This document shows, piece after piece, positions 46,231 through 56,509 of a DNA stretch of 64,000 nucleotides. The notes under the pieces were generated by a model. The model was not told where the DNA came from and did not search any database. It saw only the letters and a list, made by a program, of their open reading frames with translations. Position numbers and translations under genes: made by a program. Source of the stretch: Wurfbainia villosa (lineage: Eukaryota > Streptophyta > Magnoliopsida > Zingiberales > Zingiberaceae); the NCBI GenBank assembly GCA_025175895.1, contig CM045997.1, positions 106,130,479 through 106,194,478 on the forward strand, in the 5' to 3' direction. Position 1 is the first letter of the stretch; every line of letters begins with the position of its first letter.

Positions 46231-49012
46231 ATCGATCTGCATCAATACTTTTTTCCAATGAGTTATTCCAATTAGGCATCTATTAATTGGGCCAATTGAT
46301 TTCCCTTCACTAGTTGATTGGCCAATTTGACTGCCTCCAAATATAATTGAACATAACCACCCATATTTTTTTGGTCCACCCGAGTCGATTGCATAGTTGA
46401 CTGCTCCATTAGTCGATTGCTAGGCCATCATCAGTCAACTACCCAAATCCTGTATTCATTCAACCCACAACTTTGTGATTTCCGTATATATCAATCGATT
46501 GATACTCCTTTACTAGTAGATTGATACAATAGTTTCAACCTCATCTTGGTTGCATTTGTGCTAAGAGACTAAAATTCTACGGGACATTCTTGTTGACCTC
46601 GACTCATTAAGACTTTTTCTGCCTAGAGACTCCTCGTCTTTGGGTTTCACTCATGTCTAGTAACCAATCAACCTCAGCCTATCCACATTTTCCCTTGATT
46701 AGCCTTGTCGCCCAAACTTCTATTTCTTAAAGTTCACTCTTCGAAGAGTTTTATTTTTGCCTAGAGCTCATTCTTCCAATACTTTTATATCTGTTGAGAG
46801 TTCACTTCTATAGGATTTTCACATTGTCAGGCATCTGGTTAACCTGGACCTTCATGGATTTGGGACTTCACTATTACTAAACATTAGGCCCTTTCTAACC
46901 TAACATGTTTCGACTTTCATTAATCTTCCTACGTTTGTTACTCGTTGACCCTCTAGGATTTTTTTTTATAAGTATCCAGTCCTCATTGACTAACTTGAAT
47001 TTCTCATCATCTGCTAAACATTCGGTGTTCCTTGACGTGTTGGTACTTCCACTGCCAAGTGCCTTATCTAGCTAACCTAACACTTGGATTTTCTGTCAAC
47101 TAAATATTCGGTCAATTTTGATCCATTTGGATTTTCTTCCTATCAATACTTGTTGAACTTTTACCACTGTCTGCACCTAGTGGACTTTCGCATCTGCTAA
47201 CTCCCTCATTGGATTTCTCAATTGCCAAGTATCTTGTTGTCTTGACCCACTTGGTCTTCTACCACGGACTATCTGATGACATAATCAGCAAACATATTGC
47301 TCAAATATTAAGACATAAGTCTTGGTCAATTTAACCATGGGATGATTGCACTTTAACAATCTTCTCATTTTTATTATTTTACAATATGTTTAAGTTAGGG
47401 TAAATTATCAATTCAAACTGTATTTTCTATTGCTAAATTTGTGAGGTTTCCTAACATAAATAGTTCACTTCTCCCCCTTTGACATACTTATAAAAAAAAA
47501 CCTTTCCAAGCCCTTTCTCGATCCAAAAATTAATTTGTGTTAAGGTCTAGATGAAAGTATCCTAACCTTCTAATCTCCTCCTCGGCAATTCGTTGAAAGT
47601 TCAACCTTGAGCTGTTCCTAAGATGGGTACATCACTTTTCCCCCTTTGAGATAAAATATTTCGCCTTTCATCCAATCAAAGACAGACACCTTCCTCCTGG
47701 TCCAAGCTTCTTCTAAAGTTTTTTTAATCTAGGGAAGTCCCTCTCCCCCTTGTAGAAACATCTCCTCAACAATGGGTTACCCAAGCACCTTTAAGGTGGA
47801 CCTTCTTCTTAAAGCATACCTCTCCTTGCTAAATAAAGGGTTTCTCCCTTGGTTGCATTAACAAGTTTTAGGGAATTTGTAAATCCTTAGGCAAATTCTA
47901 ACGTCTTACGAGGCCAAAAAGTTTAACCTTGAAATTTAACCTTCCCTCAAGATATAAATGAGGTTTAAATTTTAGATTATGTACCTCCCCCTAATGAGTT
48001 ATCTTCGATAAAACTAAGATATCCCATTTTTAGCACTACTCCCCTTAGTTTGCTCCAACAAACTCTTCCTTTGAATATTTAATCACTCAGCAGTCTAATT
48101 TCAAAAATGCATAAATAATTTTATAAATTTTGAAAAACCTTGAAAACTTATATAGATATTACATATGTCAAACACTAGCAGGAAAACGATTTTATATGAA
48201 AATAATTTTATTTTTAAACATTTACACAGTTGGAAAACATTGAAAACTATAATGTTTTATTCAAAATTTGTATCAATATCATCAATGGTCACCTCTACCA
48301 TGTAATAGGCAACATCAAGTTTTTGAAAACTATTTGATAATGGTTTTTCAAAATAATTTTTAATTATGAACCTTAGACTATGCATATCCCTGGTGTAGTA
48401 ACTTTCTCCATATTTGGCCAATACCTAGTTTGTGTGAATTGATGATGTATGATCCATCCAGTTGTACTATATTGGCATTTTGAATCATGATTATCATCCT
48501 AATGTCTCACTAATGTTTAATATCTCAATACATAATAAAAGTATCCTTAAGCTTCTTTGAGATGTAAGTTTGATTCTTCCTAAAATTAGATAATCATGCA
48601 ATTCTATCTACATATTCCCTATTGACCCTCTATCCTTGGATGCCAATTTTTTTTAATTGCATGGAATAAGTACACATGAAACTTGAATGACATTGGAAAA
48701 AATAAAAATATACAAATCATGTAAGCTATGCATCAAAAGCTCCATGACATAGCCAAAAGCTAAGTGGATGACATGGCGTATCAGATATAAATGGCAGGTC
48801 TAACATGGCATGGCAAAGGCAAAACATGGAAGCATAAATAAATACATAGCATGATACAGAACTTAGAACTTTTCTTCAAGCGTTTTAGACACAAACCTAG
48901 AGCCTTCTACCTTATAAACCACCCTAATATCTAAATGCATGGACCTATCCATATGTGCCAAATTTTAATAAATTGAAAAATTCAAAGATATTGGCACTCT
49001 CTAAATTCATTT
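46231..49012 (-). other. Decayed minus-strand SIRE-like DNA, no gene seen
   Basis: 46300-46560 has CAATCGATTG/AGTCGATTG-like motifs. 46600-47260 contains loose copies of the ~33-bp TTGGACTTTC...CTGCCAAG minisatellite. 47290-49000 is AT-rich and probably former internal or UTR DNA of the minus-strand element, too decayed for any motif. Confidence 0.4.
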
Positions 49013-49029
49013 AAGAGTATGGATTTAAA

Positions 49030-49246
49030 GCCCCCACGAGCATGCTGCGATAGTCATTAGATAGTAGATTTGTATCAAAGGAGCAAAGATCAATTTCCGA
49101 TGGGTGGATGGCCATGGGGACAACTCCCACCTAAATGGCTATATGGCGGTTGGCTATAAGCTAACCCCATGATTTACCTCCCTTCATATTGCGGTGGGGC
49201 CGATATTAAGGGGCGTGGGGTGAGCATTATTACTCCCTTTGCATCA
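49030..49246 (+). mobile_element. SINE with perfect 17-bp target duplication
   Basis: A 217-bp insertion is flanked by AAGAGTATGGATTTAAA at 49013-49029 and 49247-49263. Its start GCCCCCACGAGC resembles that of the SINE at 23973 (GCCCCCAGGGCT). A box-B-like AAAGATCAATTTCCGA lies at about 49087-49102. The 3' end is CCCTTTGCATC. It inserted into decayed copia sequence. Confidence 0.88.
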
Positions 49247-49263
49247 AAGAGTATGGATTTAAA

Positions 49264-50265
49264 TATTCATTTTCAAGGTAGTCCTATATTTCGAAAATAC
49301 CTTAAAATTCCAGCATTATAATGGTTGACTTAGCTACCATTACGATGGTTGAGTTAGCTACTTTACCAAAGGTAGGCATATCATAAATTTATTTAGCGCG
49401 ATGGAATCTTATTTTTAGAAACCCAAATCCTATTGGAACTCTTTAGATTTACGAGGTATTTATTAGGATGTCTTCCCTTAATACCTTCTTAATCACCCTC
49501 TTGCCTTGAACCTTAGTGGTCTTCTTAAAGTGAACTCTAGGGATCCTTTCCTTAACAGTTTACTACAACATCCATATAGACTTAGGATTGGTTCCATAGT
49601 GAAATATAATTTTTTGTTAGTAGGTTCACACTCTCTCCTTGGATCGGGTTTTTGTGTTTTTTTTTAATCCTTGGATGGTATTTGCTTGCCTAAATTTCAA
49701 GTTTCCTTCTTGGACCTCTTAGATATTTGTCATCTTCTTCCTCATGCTCTTCACCAAATTTTCAAACTTTGCCCCCAAAGCTTATTTTCCAATTTTAGTT
49801 TCTAAATTTAGATTTTTTATTCCTTCGAATAATCTTCTTTATGTCTACCATTCTTAGTTGGTTGCTTAGATCCTTCTAATTCTAGATTTTCTTCTTCCTA
49901 ATATGGGGTTGTCTAGACTTTTTCATAGGAATATCGAATGAGCAGTAGAGTTGTAGTACATAATGATGTGTTAGGTTTTACCTTTAAAGCTTCCTTTGAT
50001 TGAGTGTCCTCCTATGTGCTTAGGCTTTCTCCCCTCGGACATTGACTCCGATAATGACCCTTTTGGTTGCATGAGAGGTAACACAATGTATTGCTTGTCT
50101 TTTCTTGTTATGAGTTTGACCCCTTGCTTCTCTTTCGTTTTGAGTGCCATATAGACTTTCTTTTTCGCTAAAGGCACTTGCTCTTACAATGTCTCTCTTC
50201 CCTACACTCAAAGTATAAATTAAGACTTTTATTTTTTACAAATTGAAATTGTTGTATCTTCAAGT
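49264..50265 (-). pseudogene. SIRE-like gag/pol relic, part 1, with zinc knuckle
   Basis: The minus strand gives a knuckle-like block SCNQKGHYRSQCPRGE at about 50034-50085, and further on (49450-49600) a region that matches 54090-54300, where a longer frame survives. Many stops. The relic continues on the other side of the TIR element at 50272. Confidence 0.65.
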
Positions 50266-50271
50266 GTGGGC

Positions 50272-50846
50272 ATGGTTTGAAATATCGGCCCGTTTCGGAC
50301 GAAATGGGCGATTTTTTTCATTCTGATGTGGCACCGATATCGGCACGCCCACGAGACGCAGGAACAACGGTGGAGGGCCTCCGCGGCCGTAGGGCCCGCG
50401 TGAGATGCGTACGACGATACGGGGCCTCACTGAGGTCGGGACTGGCCGCCACGACCTAGCGAAGGCGTCAGCTGCGAGTCGCCTGCGGCCAGCGTGAGGC
50501 TCGGCAACAGCTCGCCAAGAGCAGCAATTAACTTCCCAAACAATAATTTAATTATAGGTTAAATAAAATCAATTAAAATTTATTTTATTAATTTATATAT
50601 TATAAATAATAATTTTATTATTATTAAATTTTATTTTATTTTTTAAATCCTCTTTAATTGAAATTAATTTTATTTTTATAATTAATTTTAAGTATTTTTT
50701 AAATCATTTTTAATTTTTAATTTTTAATTTATATATTTTATATTTAAAAATTATCAAAATTTATCGATACGCTACGATACAACATCAAAACTGTATCGTT
50801 CCGATCGCGAACCAAAACCTCGATATGGGTCAAAATTTTAAACCTT
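50272..50846. mobile_element. TIR transposon relic (MULE-like MITE) in a gag relic
   Basis: The ends are imperfect inverted repeats: left ATGGTTTGAAATATCGGCCC and right, reversed, AAGGTTTAAAATTTTGACCC. Flanks AGTGTGGGC (left) and AGTGCGGGG (right, one base in) look like a 9-bp target duplication with two changes, which suits the Mutator-like superfamily. It has a GC-rich left third, an AT-rich core and no coding capacity. A second, truncated copy is at 43868. Confidence 0.65.
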
Positions 50847-51465
50847 GAGTGCGGGGGTCCTTTATTCTTAAACAGGTGGTGTACTATTTCTCTTCATGAC
50901 TCGTTGAGGTGGATGGTTCGCCCTCCTTGACTCTAAAGGTCGACACTTCTTGTCACCCCAGGGTCATGGGTCTCTCTTCCCCCTCAAAGATGGATGCCCA
51001 CTCAATTTCCTCCGCTTTGAAGGTTTTGCACCTCTTGAACTTTGAGTTCTCCGGTTTTCAAACCAATGAGCCTTCCTCAGTCTCATCCTCGTTTTGTGCC
51101 AACATATGATTATCATGAAGCACATTCAACTTGATTTATAAATCATAAGCACTTTGACTCCCAATCAAGAAAAATATCGTTAGACAACCAATTAACAATC
51201 TTGTTACCTTATCGTTTGCCTTCGACTTTTGATCTTCTCAATTCATTTCTTCTTCTTAAGGACCCTTCCTTTTATATTCTTCAAAACTTCGAAGCTATCC
51301 ATCAAGATGAACCAAGTGTAACCTTAAATATGCAAAATCTCCAATTTTAAATGATGGAGGTGCTTGGAAGTCATAATTGTAGCCGCCTCAGAAATCCATC
51401 TCAATTTTGACTCTTTTAGAACTTTAACTCCTTAGTAGTTAGTTTGATAAAGAGTGACCTCGCTC
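50847..51465 (-). pseudogene. SIRE-like gag relic, part 2
   Basis: It continues the minus-strand gag past the TIR insertion and parallels 55080-55560 in order, including an acidic Ser/Glu-rich stretch and the gag body. The plus-strand frame at 50909-51109 is a shadow. Confidence 0.55.
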
Positions 51466-51469
51466 TTAT

Positions 51470-52065
51470 TGGGATTGACAAAGTGGTTAGAGGAGGGTGA
51501 ATAGTCTTTTTCACTTTTGTCAATTTATTCTTATCTACAAGAGTTATACAATAGAAATATAAAACTAAACTTGAATACAAGAATAAAGAAAAACACACTG
51601 ATATAATGTGATTTGAAATCCTCGATTCTTACTCCAAGACTTATAATCCACAGGTGGATCACTTCTTGCAATCACCACCATTTTCCTCCTCAAATAAAGA
51701 GGGGAAACTTCTTACAACACTTATAAGCAATAATAAAGATACAAATATAAGTGAATACAAGAATGGATCGATAAACAATTGTAAAAATGAAGTTCATTTT
51801 TAGTCACTTATTCTTGGTGTTCTTTGCTAAGGTTGGCTTGGAATGCAGCAACATCTATCCTAGAATTAGCCAACATTTTTTACTCCAAGCCTCCTTAGAA
51901 TTAGCCTTTATAAGCTTCTACTCTTGTAATCAACTATTTCACTTGGCCTGGATAAAATTTGATCATTTTCTTATTCCAACTTGGCATCAATTGACTGACC
52001 CAATTGATTGCCCTTCACCCATTGATTCAAAAACAAATCAAATAGAATCTTTCTCTTCGTTTTGA
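51470..52065 (-). mobile_element. SIRE-like LTR, minus orientation (5' LTR of the relic)
   Basis: It opens TGGGATTGACAAAGTGG, then GAGGAGGGTGAATAG, the reversed LTR 3' end, and matches 44539-45085 in wording. It lies just right of the gag relic, the correct place for the 5' LTR of a minus-strand element. Confidence 0.6.
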
Positions 52066-53410
52066 TTCACTCAACCCATAACTTGCATAAACAAGATACA
52101 AATGCACAACACGGAAATTTTATGTGGTTCGGAACCCTAGTTCATACTCCACGGCGGTGCTCTAGTGATCTACCATCACTATGAACTCCTCGGTATAACA
52201 CTGGAGGCGGAGAAACCTTTTACAATGAGTTTTACAAGAAGAATACAACCAAAAACGAAATACAAAAGCAAATGTAAGTAAAGAACACTTTACACAACAA
52301 ATCTTGCTTGAGCACTCTTTTGGTTGCTTTGGATGACTTTTGAACACTGGAAATGCAGCAACACTTCACCTTAACATCGCCCAAGAACTGCTAGTGGAAG
52401 AGCTCCTCACGTCCTCCATTTAAAGCTCCGCACGGGCTGATTTTTTGCCTAGCAGTTGACTGACCTTACCCACTAGTCGACTGCTCAGTTATCCGTTGTC
52501 TAAAAACAGATTAATCCACGTCGGATTCTGCCCGATCAGTCGATTGTCTTAACCTAACAGTCGACTGTTATAGCCATCAGTCGACTACATTGAGCTAGCA
52601 GTCGACGACAAATCCTTTTGTACCCTATCCACTTAAGGTCAGTCGACTCATCTGGTCGTGCACCATCGGTGAAAGCCACCACGACCGTCAGAATTAGTCG
52701 AATGAGCCTCACGACTACATAACTGGTCGAGTCACCAACTAGGCCTCTCGAGTCGAAAGATTTGACCACCGATTGGTTCGATACCAAAGAATCGACTAGT
52801 AAAACTCAAAACTGAGATTTAACCCAATTATAATCCCCTCGTACTTGATACTTACCCTAGGCCTAGGCTTAACCCTTCAAGCTATCTCCATCACCCTCAC
52901 CCTCAGGGTCCATTCGAATCCTCCACGACTCCACCCTTCGCGCTAGCCTTCAGGTGTTTTCATCAGTTTCATGTCATCGGGTACCTTTAGCCTAGACCTC
53001 AACCTTCAAGCCACTTTCATCAGCCTCAAGCCCTTAGTTTCAGTTCACGACTCCTCATGCTTGGCCCTAGTCTTCAAGTACTTTCGTCGGTCTTGTCATG
53101 CTAACGGGTTTACCTTTGATAAGAGGTCGTGCCTCCGGGACTTCTCCATTGCCAAGCCTTAATGCTTGGACTTTCGTCGTCAAGACTACATACTTGGACT
53201 TACACGACCAAGACTACACTCTTGAACTTTTCTTTTACCAAGTATCCATATTTGGACTTTCCCTTGCCAAGACTTCACCTTTGGACTTTTCCTTGCCAAG
53301 TATCCATACATGGACTTCTCCATTGCTAAGAATCCATTATTGGACTACTCCTTGCCAAGTATCTATACTTGGACTTCTCTATTGCTAAAACTCCAATCTT
53401 GGACTTCTAC
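52066..53410 (-). mobile_element. SIRE-like LTR, minus orientation, with GTCGACTG motifs and a minisatellite
   Basis: Leader words (TTTATGTGGTTCGGAACCCT, GGCGGAGAAACCTTTTACA) parallel 23840-23960. Upstream (to the right) of a TATA-like TTTAAAG near 52420 are CAGTCGACTG-type motifs at about 52455-52650. Then the ~33-bp CCAAG...CTTGG minisatellite runs from 53145 to 53410. Confidence 0.65.
53145..53410. repeat. ~33-bp minisatellite with CCAAG...CTTGG units
   Basis: About eight units share CCAAGTATCCATACTTGGAC-like and TTCTCCATTGC-like parts. The frames read across it are repetitive and not proteins. Confidence 0.9.
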
Positions 53411-53950
53411 TCGAGTCTCACTAAGGATTCATGCATTATATCTAGGCATATCCATTTGATTATTTTATCTAGGACATCAAATAATGTCACTTGTTCTTAA
53501 ATTCAATTTTAATAATCCTAATGCATTAATATGATCATGACATAAATGATTTGCATAATTAAAAATATTTGCCCATGGATATGATATCATTACATAATAG
53601 AAATAAACCTAAGTGTTATCATGACATTTATCACTCTAAGTACTATCATGACATTTTAAATGATCATATGAAGCATGATGTCATGACATGGTATCTGATA
53701 AACAAAGTATGACAAATATTATAAAGTAAAGATATATAATACCTAAGTCTTAAAATCTAATTTGTCATTTTCTAGAATTATACCCCTTTGCCATAATGAG
53801 AACTAACTCCTATGAATGTGTCGAAGTCTCAACTTGGCACATTCTTGACTTTAATCTAATTATGCTAATAATGATCAATTTTCAAACTTTATAATTTCTA
53901 TTGCGCATCTTAAAATCTTTTAGTATCAACTTCTAAACTCGTTTCCAAAG
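53411..53950. other. AT-rich unassigned DNA
   Basis: Non-coding; it holds a local repeat of ATCATGACATTT-type words at 53620-53700. Confidence 0.4.
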
Positions 53951-55560
53951 GTATCACATTACCTTAAAAATGTTCTAAGGTGTCAACTCTACTATGATAG
54001 GCTAACTACCCATTCATTCAAGATTGACACACCCTAAATCCATCTAGCGTGAAGGGATCACACTCCTAGGCGCTCAACTTATTTGAGCTCCTTGGGTTTA
54101 CAAGGTACTCACTAGGGATAACTTTCCTTAGTACCTTATTAGGCTTGGAAGCCTTGGTCATTTTGGTCTCACTAAGATTAACTCTAGGGATATTTTTCCT
54201 TGTAAACTTTTTAGTGATTTTTCTAGACTTTTCGAAGCTTTAGTCACTTGACTCTTGTTAAAGTAAACTCTAGAGATAAATTCCCCCATAACCTTAACAC
54301 TTCTAGACCTAGGGTTGGTTTCATAAATATATAGAACACTATGATAGTTAGGCTTACCTATCTTGAACTTAGACTTGTGACCCAAATCTTTCTTGTCCAT
54401 AGATGCATTTTGCTTCCTAAACCCTAAATTTTGACCATTAGAACCTTTAATCGAATTTGTCATCTTATTAAGGGTCTTTTTTTATTTTTCAAGTTTTGAC
54501 CTCAAAATTTGATTTTCCATCATATGTTTGAATACTTTTCTTTTTTCTAGCCATATGTCTACCCTTCTTAGGGTTAATGCTTAAATCATTCTTGTTATGG
54601 TTGCCTTTAGGGTTCTCCTTAGATGTTGACTTATCCTTAACCCTAAATTCATAATGTTTAACACCTAAACAAAAATATTTGTTTCTAAATTGATCCTTAG
54701 GCTTACTACTAGCATGTTTTTTATGATAAATTGCAAGTGTATTGAAATTTGATATACTACTAGCATGCTTCTTATCATTACATAAAGGAAGAGTTATTGA
54801 AATATACCTTAGGATTTGCCTTAGCTCCCCTTACATATGAAGCTCCTCTCATGTCCTTCCTAGAGTGACTCCCCCTCGGACATTGGTTCCTATAGTGCCC
54901 GTGTTGGTTGCACTAGAAGCACATTATGTGCTCCTTGCTTTTGCGAATTGGGGCTCCAGCTTGACTTTTTCTTTGGGGTTTGGAACCACGGGAGCTTTCT
55001 TAATTCTTTTTAGACACTTGCTCTTGTTCCCTACACTCAAAGCACATTATATGATCTTTAATTTTAATTGCTATGCTTGAGTTACCTTCTTTGATCGTAG
55101 AGGAATTGTGGTCTAGTTCTTCATTGTTTCCGGAGGTAGCGGCTTCCTCTTCTTGCTTTGGCATTGAGGATTGTCTCTTCTCCCCCTCAATCCTTGAGGT
55201 GGAGACTTCTTCAACTTCTTCCTTGGATGTTGAACACCTTTCAACGTCCGAATCTTCGTGCTCTTGAGGACGAGCATTCCTCTTCTTCGGGCTTGTCCTC
55301 ACATTATATCGGTAAGGGCTCTTTATGGAGCTTGGCTAGCTTGCTCCATAAATCCTTGGCATCTTGATATTGATCTATCCTACATAATAGGTCATTAGGT
55401 ATTAAATCAACCAAACATTTTGTTACTTTCTCATTAATTTTGGATACTTGAATTTTCTTCTCGGTCCATTTGCTCCTTTTGAGAAATTTGCCCAGTTTTG
55501 TTCGTAGGAGCTTCAAACTCATCTATCAAGATAATTCAATCTTCGACGTTCATCATGAAG
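53951..55560 (-). pseudogene. SIRE-like copia gag and gag-pol linker relic
   Basis: From the right, minus strand: a gag body piece at 55304-55522 (VDLIPNDLLCRIDQYQDAKD, LWSKLAKLHKEP), an acidic Ser/Glu-rich linker at 55000-55302 (EEVEEVSTSRIEGEKRQ) ending in a half knuckle DHIMCFECR, then a knuckle CF*CNQHGHYRNQC at about 54880-54925 with an internal stop, and a basic linker at 54158-54463 (KGSNGQNLGFRKQNASMDKK, HKSKFKIGKP). The order fits the long gag-pol linker of SIRE/Maximus elements. It encodes particle protein and no intact frame remains. The parallel relic at 49264-51465 supports the reading. Confidence 0.75.
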
Positions 55561-55579
55561 GTCTCTATCTCTGCTTCCA

Positions 55580-55860
55580 CTACTTTTGCATTGTCAAGCC
55601 TCAATACTTGGACTTTCGCCGTTAAGACTACACACTTGAACTTACATAACCAAGACTACACATTTCGACTTTTCCTTTACCAAGTATCCATACTTGGACT
55701 TTCCCTTGCCAAGATTCCAACCTTGGACTTTTCCTTACCAAGTATTCATACTTGGACTTCTCCATTGTCAAGAATCCATTCTTGAACTTTTCTTTGCTAA
55801 GTATTCATACTTGGACTTCTCCATTTTCAAGACTCCAATCTTGGACTTCCACTCGAGTCT
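55580..55860. repeat. ~33-bp minisatellite with perfect hairpins, second locus
   Basis: The same family as 53145-53410: about eight units, with CCAAGTATCCATACTTGG at 55680-55697 and CCAAGTATTCATACTTGG near 55738. Confidence 0.9.
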
Positions 55861-56509
55861 CACTTGAGCTTGGTCACTTTTGACCTAAGATCGATTCCTC
55901 CAACAATCTTCTCATAACAATCTCCCTCATATAACCTTGGATATCCTAATCATCCACTAGTCATATAGTCAACATATGGTCAAACCCATCTTGTCAAAAC
56001 CCTACTAGAGTCTCACTCGAGTCTGGTCAATCATGACCTGAGCCGATTGCACCAATATTTAGGACACATTAGTTGATTGATGCTCCTTTACTAGTCAATC
56101 GATACCCTAGTTATGACTTCACTAGACTGAATCTGTTTCACGCTAAGCGACCAAATGTCTTTAGACTTTCTCGTTTATCTCTTGTTTATCGACCTCGTCT
56201 TGCTAGAACTTCACCTTTCTATCGACCTCATCTCTGGGGTTTTACTCGTACCTAACATCCAATTGACCTTAGCCTATTAGACTTCCCCTTGTCTAGCCTC
56301 TTCGTTAAACTTCCACTGTAGCGAGTTCACTTCTCCAAGACTTCAACTACCTAATGTTCACTCCTCCACTACTTATATACTTGCCTACTCTCTCATGACT
56401 TTTGCATTACATAGTATTCGATCAATCTTGATATTTCGCTACCAATAAACAAATTTAGACTTTATCAACTTGCCTAGTGTTCAATCTTTGTGGACTCGCT
56501 GGGAATTTC
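55861..56509 (-). other. Decayed LTR U3 sequence
   Basis: It continues the minus-strand SIRE-like U3, with loose TTGGACTT / CTCGAGTCTCACT phrases (also at 53408 and 55850). No gene. Confidence 0.45.

Noticed and set aside
51787..52065. A 92-codon frame with a hydrophobic start that could look like a signal peptide
   Set aside because: It lies in LTR sequence paralleled at 44539-45085 and the match is not kept as a frame there.
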